Source: Primula veris
Lineage: Eukaryota > Streptophyta > Magnoliopsida > Ericales > Primulaceae
Direction: 5' to 3'
DNA length: 64,000 bases
Assembly: GCA_963682055.1 (NCBI GenBank)
Contig: OY821742.1
Span: forward strand, 7,277,816-7,341,815
In this document: one piece after another, positions 1 through 11,244 of the stretch
Numbering within the stretch: position 1 is the first letter of the stretch
Layout: each line of letters begins with the position of its first letter
The notes under the pieces: generated by a model
What the model saw: only the letters and a program-made list of their open reading frames with translations
Database searches by the model: none
Told to the model about the DNA's origin: nothing
Made by a program: the position numbers and the translations under genes

Positions 1-2759
1 CGTACGGTTAATGGTTCTTGAACAGTCTATTTTATATACCATATTTCTTATTTTTTTAATAATTCTGGTAACTTTAACACGAGATGATACCCAAAAAATG
101 ATTCTAAACACAATGTAGTTTTAACCCATCCATGGAAGTTATTTAATCAATGATAATTTGTTATTGCTAAAGATCCATCACATGAAATGATACCAAACAA
201 ATGAAACTAAAAGTATTAAGTTTTGACTCACCCAGAATATTATTTATTTAATCGATGATAATTTGTTACGGTTGTAGTAGATTTGTATATCACGTCATGG
301 TCTTTTATAATGCTCACATTATCATGTTTTCTAGATCATAACAAGAGGGGTAAGATTTTAAAAGTAAGTTAATTATGATTCACCATTAATATTAAATAAT
401 TTTGATCAGACTAAAGCGGTTGCAGATATATATATAAATGCAGTTTCTTTCATAATGGTCAGTTTTTTTTCCTAATTTCTAGTAATAGTCCTTGTCATGG
501 CAAAGATAGGATACCTACCAAATCATTCTGTTATAATCAAAAACTTAAAGATGCAATGGGGCTTTGATTAAAATTATGGAAAGCACTGCTATAATTTTGG
601 ATACTGAATTCTAAAAGATAAGAACAGTCTTGCAGTATCGGAAAAGAATTATTCTTGCTTATTATTTGGTTCATGTTTATTTGTTTATACTTGGATTAAA
701 GTGAGAGATTAAAGGTCGGTGTTTAGATAGTTAGATTTATTATAAAAAGATGTTTATAGTAACGTTATAGAGCCGGAATGGCTCAAACAGACTGATTACC
801 AGACAGTACTATATGTAATTTTTAGAATTATTTTGACACTCAACCAAACTAAAAATAAAACCTCAAATATAATATTTATGAAACCCTAGTTGAGACTACA
901 CTAAACTTAAATATTAATTAAAAATATTAAATATATGGCCGAATAGTATACTCTTAAATTTCGGGATGAAAATAAAATTTTAAATTTACATTAAGGCTAA
1001 TTAACATTATTGTAGATTTATATTCATTCTGATTTTATTGCGGTAGAACCACGTTTCCCAGGCCAGCACAATTTAAATAAACAATTATGTTAAGTAAAAA
1101 AAAGTTATCAAATTATTGTTTTTAATAAAAAATATAAAGTCAACTATCCTCGGTTTTCGTTTTTTCTGGTGTAAAAGAAAAATGGAAAACTAGTTAAATT
1201 CATATAAAGATCAAGAGAATGGACAACAAACATGGTAGCTAGCAAGAGTTAATAAAACAGATGTTTCGAAATCTCTTTATTAGTTTCAGACTTTCAGTTC
1301 ATATATAAAAGAGAAATTACATGTGTTTTACATGTTCTGAATATCCAATATATATATGTGTTTTATAAAGCAGATAATTAGTGTGATCGCAATAAAATTA
1401 TGCACATAACTGTTACACTCCCCAAATAGTCATTGTAATAAAATTGAGTTATGAAAAACGTTACGGCAAAACTGTAACTAACATAACAAATGTGTACAAT
1501 TATTATTTGTAAAATAGTGGTGGAAATAAATCCACGTCGAGAATAGGTGTAACAAATGGTACTAAACTGTTTAAATTTATATCATCAATGGTGCTATGTC
1601 CCAGTACAGCAACTTGGTGGGTTCTCTCTAAATGGTCCTGGTCATGTCATTACAATTAATTTAAAATAAAAAACGTGTTACACTTCTAATTGATATATGT
1701 AAGACTTGTCTTTGTTAAACAGTGTACCTTTACTTGTCTATATTTAAAACATAATTTTTTCTAGCGTATCTGATAAGTTAAAACATAATTTTTTCTAACG
1801 TATCTGATAAGTTAAAACATAATTTTTTCTTTGTCACGTACGTTTAAGTCAATAGCATGTACTATTATATAAGTTATTAATCTTTATTAAGTGCGATGAA
1901 TGATAATTACTATCGTTTATTTTAATAAAAGACTTAGACTAGGTTGGCAAACTTATTGACAAATTTATTGACCAAGAGGCTTATAAATTTATTAAATTTC
2001 AAAAATCACAAAATTCACTTTATATATATATATATGATAAATGTATATTATTTTCTTGGTGAAAATAATAGTAATAAACTATTATGGGGTCCATGTTTTT
2101 GTGTTTGTAAATTGTTATGATTATTAAATGATAATAAATATAAAAAATGTAGGGTTTTTATAAGGAAAATATTTGAGTAATTAGAAAAAAAAATATAGAA
2201 TGGCTAAATTAGATAGGCTTATTTGATTTGAGTTGATTTATTATAATAGAACGGTGATATCGGCAATTTCCTCTATGTTGTAAAGTAAAAGGAAAGAAAA
2301 AGTTCATTTCAATCGGATTAGTATACTACAGTCTGTATACATGGTCGAAAATCAATTTCCAGTCTGGCTCCCCTTTTCCATGATTTTGTGTATGGGGAAT
2401 AGTTTAAAAAATTTAGGTTACTTTTCAGAGCTTTCTTCATGTAAATATATTGAAAATAGACATTATATATGTTGCAAAATAAATGGAAAGAAAAAGTTTA
2501 TGTCAACCAGATTTCACTACTGTCAGTACTATTAGAATGTACGTAAATATATATTATTGAGATTTGATTGACTAAATTAGATTTAAATATGAAAATATAT
2601 AATCAGATTGGATTCGACTAAATTAGCTAGATTTGATTTATTTCTCTTAAGGTAAAGATCTGTTTATTCTTGACTATCTTTGGTTATATTCATTGTTGTA
2701 CAAGTTACAACCACAATACAATTATTTATTTCCATTTTAATATATAGATAACAAATAAT
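1..2759. other. AT-rich spacer without a recognisable gene
   Basis: No coding region with family resemblance is visible on either strand; the only open frames are short and of low complexity. The stretch holds a 34-bp tandem repeat (1746-1830). At 2100-2260 it holds a segment resembling the 5' part of the Helitron-like repeat seen at 4142-4439 and 23782-24134. Confidence 0.6.
1746..1830. repeat. Three-copy 34-bp tandem repeat
   Basis: The unit begins AAAACATAATTTTTTCTA and continues to TCTGATAAGTT. Copies start at 1746, 1780 and 1814, a constant period of 34 bp, with single-base differences. No function is suggested. Confidence 0.8.
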
Positions 2760-3194
2760 CACCCCCAACAAACTTAGAATTACAAATAATATTTTTAGAG
2801 ATAATTAAAAAATTTCTTTAAATGGTAATTTTTTGGACAAAACAATCTGTTAAGACACAAAAATATTTTTTTTGTCCCCAAATATAACTTTTAAACACAT
2901 AATTTGAATTTTTTTTTGTCTCTAAAACAATCACATACGAACATAAATGAAACAATTAAAATTTGTCTCTAAATACTTTTTGAGACGATTAAATTGTGTC
3001 CTTATATCCGTATGAGATTGTCTTTTGAGGTAATTTTTTTTTTAAATTATGTGCTTAAAAGTTAGATTTTGAGACAAAAAATTTATTTAATTTTGTGTCT
3101 AAAAGATTATTTTTGTTCCAAAAAATAATTATTTTGAGATAAAATTTAATTGTTCCTAGAATAATTGTCCATCATTGTTAAGTTTGTGGTAGTG
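2760..3194. mobile_element. Degenerate CACTA-type MITE
   Basis: The left end starts CACCCCCAACAAACTTA and the right end reads TAAGTTTGTGGTAGTG, so the ends are inverted repeats of CACTACCACAAACTTA with the left CACTA decayed. A 3-bp duplication, AAT, flanks it (2757-2759 and 3195-3197). CACTA elements make 3-bp duplications. The 435-bp interior is AT-rich and non-coding, with repeated GTCTC/TGTCCC-like words in both orientations. Confidence 0.55.
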
Positions 3195-3318
3195 AATATC
3201 AACAATATCAAACCAAATCATAATTATATATTTTAATTCTAATAGTTAATTAGGAATAAAAATATATATCAGTGGTATATATTTCAAGTTACGATTTCAT
3301 AGTGGTATCACTACCTTA

Positions 3319-3511
3319 CACTACAAACTAATGTTTGATTTAGTAAGAGTCAAAAGCTGTCACAAGTCTGTCGCTAATTTAAAAAATTGTCACAAATCTA
3401 TCGCAAATTGACTAAACTGTCACAAAGCCGTCACAAAACCCGTCGCTAATAATCTCGTAACAAAAAATACCGTCACTAATTCCGTCGTTATTTGAGTATT
3501 TTTTTGTAGTG
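3319..3511. mobile_element. CACTA-type MITE, family 1 copy 1
   Basis: Ends are CACTACAAAC and TTTTTTGTAGTG, flanked by the 3-bp duplication TTA (3316-3318 and 3512-3514). The 193-bp interior carries repeated TGTCACAA and CCGTCGCTAAT words and no reading frame. A second copy lies at 33910-34091, about 85-90% similar by eye. It is a non-autonomous element that would need a CACTA transposase in trans. Confidence 0.8.
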
Positions 3512-4141
3512 TTAATTAATAGCGGGTGTTCAAAAAATACCACTATACAAACTAACAGCCATACTAAATTAGGAATACAATAATTGCAGCCACGAACATC
3601 AAAACATGTCATTTTTTTGTTAAATATGGAACAATATACAGTGTAGAAATAAATGGATTACGAAGTTTCTTTTTATCTTATCACAGTTGTGACTCATATT
3701 GCGTTTTATACTCGATAACTTGTTTTGTGCTGATTTATAATAATAATAATAATAAGCATAATAACATAAAAAGATTCGATTTTGTAAAATTATCAAAATG
3801 TTATGGCATTAAAATATAGTAAGAATGACAAATGACAAATTTTAATTTAGTATATTTTATATGTAAGCCGTTATGGGTACAAGTGAAAGGAAAGAAGTGA
3901 GCAGACTCCTATCCGGGTTGAAGGCAAGTTTATCCCATTAACTATATACTATCGGTTACAATATTGGACAGGCCACATTCCTCTTATCAAACATTCCCCT
4001 TTTTTTTTTTTTTTTTTTATTAAATATGAGCATGGTATTATTATAATTAATAAAAAAGTATAGAGATATTTTTGAAAAAAAAATGGCTAAATTGGACAAA
4101 CTCATTTGACTTGGATTGGTTTATTATAATACATATATATG

Positions 4142-4439
4142 CTAGTAATCGTGTCTCACATGTTGCGTGTGCGACGCATAATGCAATAAAAATATATAAA
4201 ATAAATATAGTTATGATATAAATATGTGCATAATACAAAAAAAATATATTTTTTAAAATTTAAAAGAATATTTGGTTGTTAAAGAGTGACAAATAACTTT
4301 ATTAGTTTTTACTTTTTGTATTTTTATTTGAGTATGATATTATTATAATTAATATAAATGTGTAAGAGTATTTTTGGAAAAAAAATGGATAAATTGAACT
4401 GACTCATTTGATTTGGATTGACTTATTATAATATAACGA
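4142..4439 (-). mobile_element. Helitron-like non-autonomous element (tentative)
   Basis: Read on the minus strand it starts TCGTTATATTATAATAAG and ends CACACGCAAC...CGATTACTAG, which matches the TC...hairpin...CTAG layout of Helitrons. The same termini and interior words recur on the plus strand at 23782-24134. The base after CTAG is C rather than the expected T, and the small hairpin is weak. Partial 5' copies also lie at 4012-4130 and 2100-2260. It could equally be a SINE-like repeat. Confidence 0.4.
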
Positions 4440-5006
4440 TACAAATGCCAAAAATAGTGACCATCAGCGGTCATGACACCCCGGCCTATATACAACTCCA
4501 TACCTTCAACGTTTATCATGTATTTTTTTTATTAAATTTGCTATATTGATAATTTGGCAACCATGATAATTACATATTTCACTTTAACATAAGTTTATAC
4601 TGTTGGAAAAGCATGTGAAAACATGGGTGTTTCCGAATGGTCACTGGACCAACTTCGAGTCATTATTTCGTGTAACAGCGCTGAGTTGTTTATACCGTAC
4701 TCAACGTGGTTGAGTAGCCCGTGTGACGAGCTTCGTAACGGTATATCACATGACCTATTCGGAGAATGGGTGTGAATACAAAGTGGCTTCAAAGTTGGTA
4801 CCTCGGAAGCTCAAATCTGGAAAATCTGGAAAACGAAATGGTTAATGAGAAAACCATTTAGAATAATCCCATATTGGAAGATTAAGAGTTAATCTTACAA
4901 TATATATACCATACCAACCCATGTAGTTATTAAACTAACATGTCCACATACACCTAAGAATATTAGTGTGTACCACACACGCGCGCTCGCTCGTGTCTCG
5001 TGTCTC

Positions 5007-5031
5007 GGGTCTCGGGCTCGGGCTCGGGCTT

Positions 5032-5083
<52 letters not shown>

Positions 5084-5114
5084 ACGGGCACGGGCACGGG
5101 CTTGGGATTTGGGG
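5007..5114 (+). repeat. GGGCTC hexamer array, G-quadruplex type
   Basis: About sixteen GGGNNN hexamers run in tandem, mostly GGGCTC with a few GGGCTT and GGGCAC, followed by GGGATTT. G-triplets spaced by three bases are a classic intramolecular quadruplex pattern. The array lies about 215-320 bp upstream of the TATA box. The open frames through it encode only Gly-Leu, Ala-Arg or Pro-Glu dipeptide runs and are not genes. Confidence 0.9.
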
Positions 5115-5329
5115 AATGTCTCGTGTCTCGGGTCTTGGGTCTCGGGTCCAAACCCGAATAGGGAGTTTTGTATAAATTACAGAAAGCAGTCCCTAGAGTT
5201 TCCAGCAAGAGAAACGCCAGCAATAAATGGAATTGATTGTTGCTGTTTCAGAATTAAAGTGAGCGGATTCTGGGGGTGTAACTCCCAGAATTGATGACCT
5301 ATATTTATGGCTGCGGTTTCAGTAGAGCC

Positions 5330-5336
5330 TATAAAA
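5330..5336 (+). promoter_or_regulatory. LTR TATA box
   Basis: TATAAAA lies in the context GAGCCTATAAAAGGCAGCCC, followed by a C/A-rich stretch suited to transcription start. The same sequence is at 11954-11960 in the 3' LTR. Confidence 0.75.
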
Positions 5337-5730
5337 GGCAGCCCTCCCTCTCTCATTTGAACACACCTTCAAACACACAACTCACAGTATAAGCATCATA
5401 TATAGAGAGAGAACCGCACCACCAACAGCTCGACCTGTGGTTCGGTGCCGGTTTCCATACGAGCCACTCTGAGATAGAAGTTGTACCTTGGGAACAAAGT
5501 CCCGAAATCAGAAACCTTTAAAGGTGGTTCGGAAAATATTGTTTAAGGGAAACTGCTCAGCAGTTGCCTCTTCTTTTACTTTTCTGTTATTTATTTTTCA
5601 GTCATTTACTTTCTGTCCATTTCATTTCAGTACCGTTTCATTTCTGTAATTTACTTTTCAGTACTGTTTACTTTCAGTCTTTCAATTCTGTAATTTACTT
5701 TTCAGTTCTGTAATTTCCAGTATTTACAAA

Positions 5731-5895
5731 AAAACCAGTCCGGCAGTTTTTTATTTGTTAAAACCAGTCCGGCAGTTTGTTTAAAACCAGTCCGGCAGTT
5801 TGTTAAAACCAGTCCGGCAGTTTATGTAAAACCAGTCCGGCAGTTTATGTGTTAAACCAGTCCGGCAGTTTCTTTATTACAGTCCAGCAGTTTTA
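5731..5895 (+). repeat. Imperfect 18-bp palindromic repeats in R/U5
   Basis: The word AAACCAGTCCGGCAGTTT occurs about seven times with spacers of 3-11 bp; the last copy is degenerate. The word is an imperfect palindrome (AAAC...GTTT around CCGG), so the transcript could form serial small hairpins. The array is downstream of the presumed transcript start and is kept in the 3' LTR (about 12385-12550). Confidence 0.85.
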
Positions 5896-6030
5896 TTTAT
5901 TTGTTGAGTCATGAATTGTAATTTATATTCCAATTGTGAGAAATAAAATTGTTTATTTCCATTGCATTCCTGTCTTTTTTATTTTATTGTCCTTTCATTT
6001 ATTGTATTCCAAATAGTACCAAAACCAACA

Positions 6031-6375
6031 ATTTTAAACAATATCATTTTTTGGTTTTTCTATTTTTGAAATAAGAAAGGACTTTTCTTTTTTATTGTTG
6101 TTGACGTCTCGGTTTTTATTCTCGCAAAATCATTGCTAGTTTACTAGAAATTGAAATTTGCACATAGAATAAATCCGAATTGGTTTTAATCTTTTTATTC
6201 TATAATACTATAAAGAATTCTTAGTGAAATCAAAAGTGATTTGATTTTCACGCTAGAATCTCTTTCATTGGTTTTTATTCTTTTGAAGCAATCTAATTAA
6301 GTTATAATTAGTATTTGCGATAAAGAATTTAGTTTTCTTGCGAGAAACTAAACGGTTTTTATATTGTCATTTCAG
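6031..6375 (+). other. Untranslated leader of element A, no standard PBS
   Basis: The 345 bp between LTR and Gag are AT-rich. The sequence immediately after the LTR is ATTTTAAACAATATC, not the TGGTATCAGAGC complementary to plant initiator tRNA-Met used by most copia elements (present for element C at 53197). Either another primer is used or the site has decayed. Confidence 0.6.
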
Positions 6376-7527
6376 ATGACTAATGAGGATCAAATACCCA
6401 CCGTTTCTTCGAAAAACGTGCAGGGCGCACTTGTGATTGGTAGTAGCCATAACAATGCGAGCGCTGCGAGTGGGGGGGCTCAGGCTCAGGCTGAGGCCGA
6501 AGCTGCTGCGGCAAAGGCTGCGGCCGACGCTGCTGCGGCAGAGGCTGATGCTATGGCTGCGGCTGCGGCCGCAGCACAGGCTGCTGCTAAGGCTGCGGCC
6601 AAGGCAGCGCTTGTGGCTGCGGCCAGGGCAAAGGGCAAGGCTCCGGCAACACCGGCGATGCCAATGTTGCCAACCTCTCAACTGGAAAGACCGGAAAAGT
6701 TTAGGGGCAACAACTTCAAACGTTGGCAGCAAAAGATGCTGTTTTATTTAACTGCCCTTAATCTGACCCGGTTTCTTAAGGAGTCTGCACCCGTCCTAAG
6801 CGAGGACGATGAGGACGTGCAGACGGTTTCGGCGGTGGAAGCATGGAAACACGGCGACTACCTATGCCGGAACTACATCCTGTGTGCTCTGGATGACACT
6901 CTCTTCAGTGTATTCGAGCCCAAGGATTCTGCAAAGGAGCTTTGGGAGTCTCTCGAACGAAAGTACAAAGTGAATAACGCTGGCGCAAAGAAATTTGTCG
7001 TCACGGACTTTCATGAGTACATGATGACTGATGGGAAGAGTGTCATCGAGCAGGTTGAGGAACTCCAACTCATATACCATAGGCTTGAGGTTGAAGGGTT
7101 AGTTATCAACGAACCTTTCCAAGTGGCATTAATGATTGAGAAACTGCCACCTTCTTGGAAAGAGTTTCAAAACTACCTGAAACACAAGCGAAAGGCTATG
7201 ACCTTGGAGGGACTCATTGAGAGGCTCAATGTTGAGCAAAGCAACCGCCGATCCAGAAGGAAAGGCGGTGGCGGAGCAGGCAACACAGTTGCCAAGGCCC
7301 ATGTGGTTGAGGACGCTGTGTCTAAGCGGAAACGCTTTGACAGCGGAGTCGGTGCCTCTCTCAAGAAGAAATTCATGGGAGACTACTTTGTGTGCAACAA
7401 ACCGGGCCATCGTGCCGCGGATTGTAAGATGCGCACCGACAAGCCCAAACTCCCCCCCCCCCCCCCAAAAGAGGAAGTTCCAAGGGAAAGGGAGGAAGAG
7501 GGCACCTGCTCAGGCAAATGTGGCTGA
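6376..7527 (+). CDS. gag: Gag of copia element A, frame broken at a C run
   Basis: I start at ATG 6376, the first in-frame ATG after the leader. Residues 30-92 are an alanine-rich low-complexity arm with interspersed Lys, Glu and Asp. A UBN2/retrotrans-gag capsid domain follows (LERPEKFRGNNFKRW near residue 103, then ALDDTLFSVF and the region to LNVEQSNRRS). The zinc knuckle near the C-terminus reads YFVC-NKPGH-RAADC: the first Cys of the CX2CX4HX4C pattern is Tyr, so metal binding is probably impaired. After the proline codons made by a long C run (7452-7466) the frame ends at 7525-7527, whereas the protease continues in the next frame. Gag coats and packages element RNA. Confidence 0.85.
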   Translation: MTNEDQIPTVSSKNVQGALVIGSSHNNASAASGGAQAQAEAEAAAAKAAADAAAAEADAMAAAAAAAQAAAKAAAKAALVAAARAKGKAPATPAMPMLPTSQLERPEKFRGNNFKRWQQKMLFYLTALNLTRFLKESAPVLSEDDEDVQTVSAVEAWKHGDYLCRNYILCALDDTLFSVFEPKDSAKELWESLERKYKVNNAGAKKFVVTDFHEYMMTDGKSVIEQVEELQLIYHRLEVEGLVINEPFQVALMIEKLPPSWKEFQNYLKHKRKAMTLEGLIERLNVEQSNRRSRRKGGGGAGNTVAKAHVVEDAVSKRKRFDSGVGASLKKKFMGDYFVCNKPGHRAADCKMRTDKPKLPPPPPKEEVPREREEEGTCSGKCG

Positions 7528-7656
7528 GGGAGGAGATGATGCTGGACAAGACTACATGCACCTGAGTGCTGTGGTTTCTGAAGTGAATCTGGTGGGGAGC
7601 AACCCAAAGGAATGGTGGCTGGACACAGGCGCCACTAGTCACATCTGTGCCAGCAA
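7467..7656 (+). pseudogene. Protease segment of element A, frame-shifted
   Basis: Reading frame 2 after the C run gives the Gag-Pol linker and then [14 protein letters not shown], the copia aspartic protease active site (D-T/S-G-A). The original frame resumes near 7655, where one base appears to be missing, and the rest of the protease ([20 protein letters not shown]) is read there. The two shifts compensate, so a single Gag-Pol frame was interrupted only over about 190 bp. I read this as mutation rather than programmed shifting, because plant copia elements normally use one uninterrupted frame. Confidence 0.8.
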
Positions 7657-8830
7657 GTGGTGTTCAAGACCTATACGGCCGTGGACAATGAGAGCTGCTT
7701 CATGGGGAACTCGGCTACTTCCAGGGTGGAAGGAAAAGGAACCGTGTTGCTGAAGATGACGTCGGGAAAGGAGCTAACACTGAACGGCGTGCTCCATGTG
7801 CCAAAAATTCGCAAGAATCTAGTCTCCGGCTCAGTGATGGTGAACAAAGGGTTTAAACTTGTATTTGAATCCGCAAAAATTGTAATCACCCTTAATGGAA
7901 TGTATGTAGGCCGTGGCTATATGACCAACGGCATGTTTAAATTAAATGTTGGTACTCCGGCTCCTAAAGCCGAGTCTGCTATTGTGGGTACTAAGACTGA
8001 GGCCAGTACCAAGAATAATGTAACTGTTAATGTTGCCCAAGTGGCCAATAAAACTTCATTTGCTTATTCTTGCGATTCATTTAATTTATGACATGGAAGA
8101 TTAGGTCATGTGAATGCTAATTCTATGAAGAAATTAATATCACTGAATCTACTACCTAATTTTGTATTTGATAAACAACATAAATGTGAGGTTTGTGTTG
8201 AAGCAAAATTAACCAAGTCTTCGTATCAACATATTGAACGAAGTACTGAACCTCTCGGTCTAATACACACGGATGTATGCGACTTAAATTTTATACAAAC
8301 GCGAGGAGGGAAAAAGTATTTCATCACGTTTATAGATGATTGTACTAGATACTGCTACGTCTACTTAATGAGAAGTAAAGACGAAGCGGTAGAGAAATTC
8401 GCTCTTTATAAGACCGAAGTAGAAAATCAACTCAATAAAAAGATTAAAATATTGAGGAGTGATAGAGGCGGTGAATACGAGGCACCGTTTGCGCAGATAT
8501 GCGCAGAAAGTGGCATTGTACATCAAACCACAGCCCCCTACTCTCCGGAGCAGAATGGGGTTGCCGAGCGTAAGAATAGAACGCTCAAGGAAATGATGAA
8601 TGCTATGCTAATAAGTTCTGGGTTACCCCAGAACATGTGGGGGGAAGCCCTGCTTTCCGCCAACTATGTATTGAACAAGCTACCGCATAAGAAGCGTGAT
8701 AAACCACCTTATGAACTATGGAAAGGCCATAGGCCGAGCTATAAATTCTTAAGGGTTTGGGGTTGTCTCGCGAAGGTCCTTGTCTCGCTTCCGAAAAGAA
8801 CGAGAATAGGGCCAAAGACGGTAGACTTGT
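7657..8830 (+). pseudogene. Protease C-part, GAG-pre-integrase and integrase of element A
   Basis: After the protease tail the frame reaches a TGA at 8089-8091 where the family has Trp (the pre-integrase motif LWHGRLGH). Downstream, in the same frame, are the HHCC zinc motif (HGRLGHVN ... CEVC) and the integrase core: LIHTDVCDL (first Asp), [11 protein letters not shown] (second Asp) and [14 protein letters not shown] (Glu). A one-base loss near 8828 shifts the frame, and the continuation [17 protein letters not shown] is read in another frame. The catalytic DDE residues themselves are intact. Confidence 0.88.
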
Positions 8831-10766
8831 GTTCATAGGATATGCACAAAACAGTAGTGCTTATCATTTTCTCGTGCACAAGTCGGATAATCTCGATGTG
8901 CATGTAGATACTATCATCGAAGCTCGAGAAGCTTCTTTCTTCGAGGAGATCTTTCCCCGCAAGTCTTCCATAACTGTAGAGACTGAGGAGTCAAACAGTG
9001 AGGAAAATGTGGGGACAAGTGAACCGTTGGAGGAAGAAGAAGAAGAAGAGCCTCGACGTAGTAAAAGGGCTAGAAAGGAAACGTCTTTCGGTCCAGATTT
9101 TGTAACCTTCATGATAGAAGGCGAACCGGCGACATTCAAACAAGCAATGTCATCCCCGGAAGCCCAATATTGGGAGGAGGCGATCAACAATGAGGTTGAA
9201 TCAATATTACAAAATCACACTTGGGAACTAGTGGATTTACCACCCGGGTGTAAGCCACTAGGACACAAGTGGATCTTCAAGAGGAAGAGAAAGCTCGATG
9301 GAACGATCGAGAAATACAAGGCGAGGCTTGTAGTAAAAGGTTTTAGACAAACCGAAGGTGTCGACTATTTCGACACCTATGCTCCTGTCTCCAGGAAGAC
9401 GTCAATCCGGATAGTCATTGCTCTCGCAGCACTGTTCGATCTGGAAATACATCAAATGGATGTTAAAACGGCGTTCTTGAATGGTGAGTTGGAAGAGTAA
9501 ATTTACATGGAACAACCGGAAGGGTTTGTGGTTCCAGGTAAAGCTCACAAAGTGTGTAAACTTGTGAAATCCTTGTATGGACTTAAACAAGCACCTAAAC
9601 AATGGCACGAAAAATTTGATAGAGTGATGCTATCAAACGGTTTTCGGATAAACGAATGTGGCAAATGCGTCTACGTAAAAGGAAATGAAAAGGACTACGT
9701 GGTAGTCTGCCTCTACGTAGATGACATGATTATAATAGGGAGTATTGATAACATCAACTCCACTAAGAAAATGTTGTCACAAAAATTCGAGATGAAAGAC
9801 TTGGGTGTCGCTGATGTTATACTTGGTATGAAAATTACCAAGACATCAGACGGATATGCGCTATCTCAAACTCACTATGTCAAGCGGATGCTTGACAAAT
9901 TTGATAAAGATAGTAGAGCTACATCCAGAACTCCGATAGAGATCTCAACCACCCTGAAAAAGAATTTTGGGGAGAGTATGAGACAATTGGAATATTCTCG
10001 AATAATAGGCAGTCTGATGTACGTCATGAACTGTACTAGACCAGACATAGCCAACTCAGTGAGTAGACTGAGTAGGTACACCAGTAATCCCAATGAGGAA
10101 CACTGGAAGGCCATCATGAGACTTCTCAGATACATGAGATACACAGCAGACCGAGGGTTGCATTATACCAGATATCCAGCTGTACTGGAAGGGTATTCTG
10201 ATACAAACTGGATCTCGGATTCCAACAGTACACGATCCACTAGCGGATATGTGTTCGTGATGGGAGGAGCAGCTGTCTCATGGAGATCATCCAAGCAGAC
10301 GTGCATAGCTAGATCAACTATGGAATCCGAGTTCATAGCGTTGGATCTAGCAACAGAAGAGGCTGATTGGCTGAGAAGCTTTCTGGAAGGAATTCCAATG
10401 TGGCCGAAACCTGTCCCAGCAATAAGCATGCACTGCGATAGTCAGTCGGCTATTGGACGGGCGCAAGATCATATGTACAATGGAAAGTCCCGACATATTC
10501 GTCGGAGACATAAATCCGTAAGAGAATTGTTAGCTAACGGTGTGGTGTCATTAGATTTTGTGAGATCTAAAGACAATATAGCGGATCCATTTACAAAAGG
10601 CTTGACTCAGGTAGGAGTTGAAGTTTCATCGAGGGGAATGGGGTTGAAGCCCATCAAACTGGAAACCTCCTCAGAGGCAACCCAACCCGAACTGGATTCT
10701 CCAGCCTCGGGTTCAACGGGAAAACCGAACTGTGGGGGTGACCGAACAAAGCACTCGGTAACTTAA
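8831..10766 (+). pseudogene. Reverse transcriptase and RNase H of element A
   Basis: The frame runs from FIGYAQ through an acidic linker into RT: HKWIFKRKRKLDGTIEKYKARLV, then HQMDVKTAFLNGELEE. A TAA at 9498-9500 replaces what should be a Glu codon. Past it, in the same frame, come [21 protein letters not shown] and the catalytic CLYVDDM. RNase H follows with its first Asp in GYSDTNW, STMESEF (Glu), HCDSQSA (Asp) and the [14 protein letters not shown] end. The terminal stop is at 10764-10766. All catalytic residues are present; only the nonsense codon and the upstream shift break it. Confidence 0.9.
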
Positions 10767-11244
10767 GTTCCCAGCCCATTTCTAGGATGAAAGAGTGATA
10801 GACCTAGACCATCTTAAGGGTGAGCATGAGGCTCTTAATGAAAACAAGTATCTCGAAGGTCGAGAGGGGTGAGTCAGGACACCCTTGACTTGAAATCACC
10901 TATGACGAGTGTGTATGGCCGATACTATGTGATGAGCCATGGGCTAAATCACTAGAGCACTCGGTTGAATTTTGCTAAGGCAGTCCACGGCCAAATATGG
11001 ACAACAACCAAAGGGCTTAGTAAGTGGTGTAGAGAGGACACTGTGTGTGCATTACCCTAGTATGCACAAACGCTAAAGGGTTCAAGGCTTAAAGGCTACC
11101 CAATAGTAGCATATCAGATTTTACGTCACTACGGCAGGTTCAAGGCGCGCGCTACCTGTCCTTATGCAGTGAACTCTTGCGGTTTTCTCTCGTATGCATT
11201 TAGGAGCATTTTTATTTTCAGCCAATTGCATTCATGTGGGGGAT
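10767..11244 (+). other. 3' untranslated region and polypurine tract of element A
   Basis: About 480 bp of non-coding sequence follow RNase H. The last bases before the 3' LTR are CATGTGGGGGAT, a purine-rich tract that fits the plus-strand primer site. No gene is seen. Confidence 0.75.

Larger units (their letters stand above)
4601..6030 (+). repeat. 5' LTR of element A
   Basis: The 1,430-bp repeat starts TGTTGG and ends CCAACA. It contains, in order, a G-rich hexamer array (5007-5114), a TATA box (5330-5336), an array of imperfect 18-bp repeats (5731-5895) and an AATAAA signal at 5942. This order fits U3 promoter, transcript start near 5355-5370, then R and U5. Compared with the 3' LTR, unique parts differ at scattered single bases, while the tandem arrays differ in length and composition. 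Confidence 0.95.

Noticed and set aside
4963..5294. Open frames of Gly-Leu, Ala-Arg and Pro-Glu dipeptide repeats on both strands
   Set aside because: They arise from the GGGCTC hexamer array in the LTR, occur in several frames at once, and recur in the 3' LTR with different lengths; not genes.
5731..5895. CRISPR-like repeat array
   Set aside because: Repeats of 18 bp with spacers of only 3-11 bp inside a plant LTR; no unique spacers and no cas genes.
7452..7466. Programmed frameshift at the C run between gag and protease
   Set aside because: The frame returns to the original one about 190 bp later, so a mutation with a compensating loss is simpler; plant copia elements use one frame.
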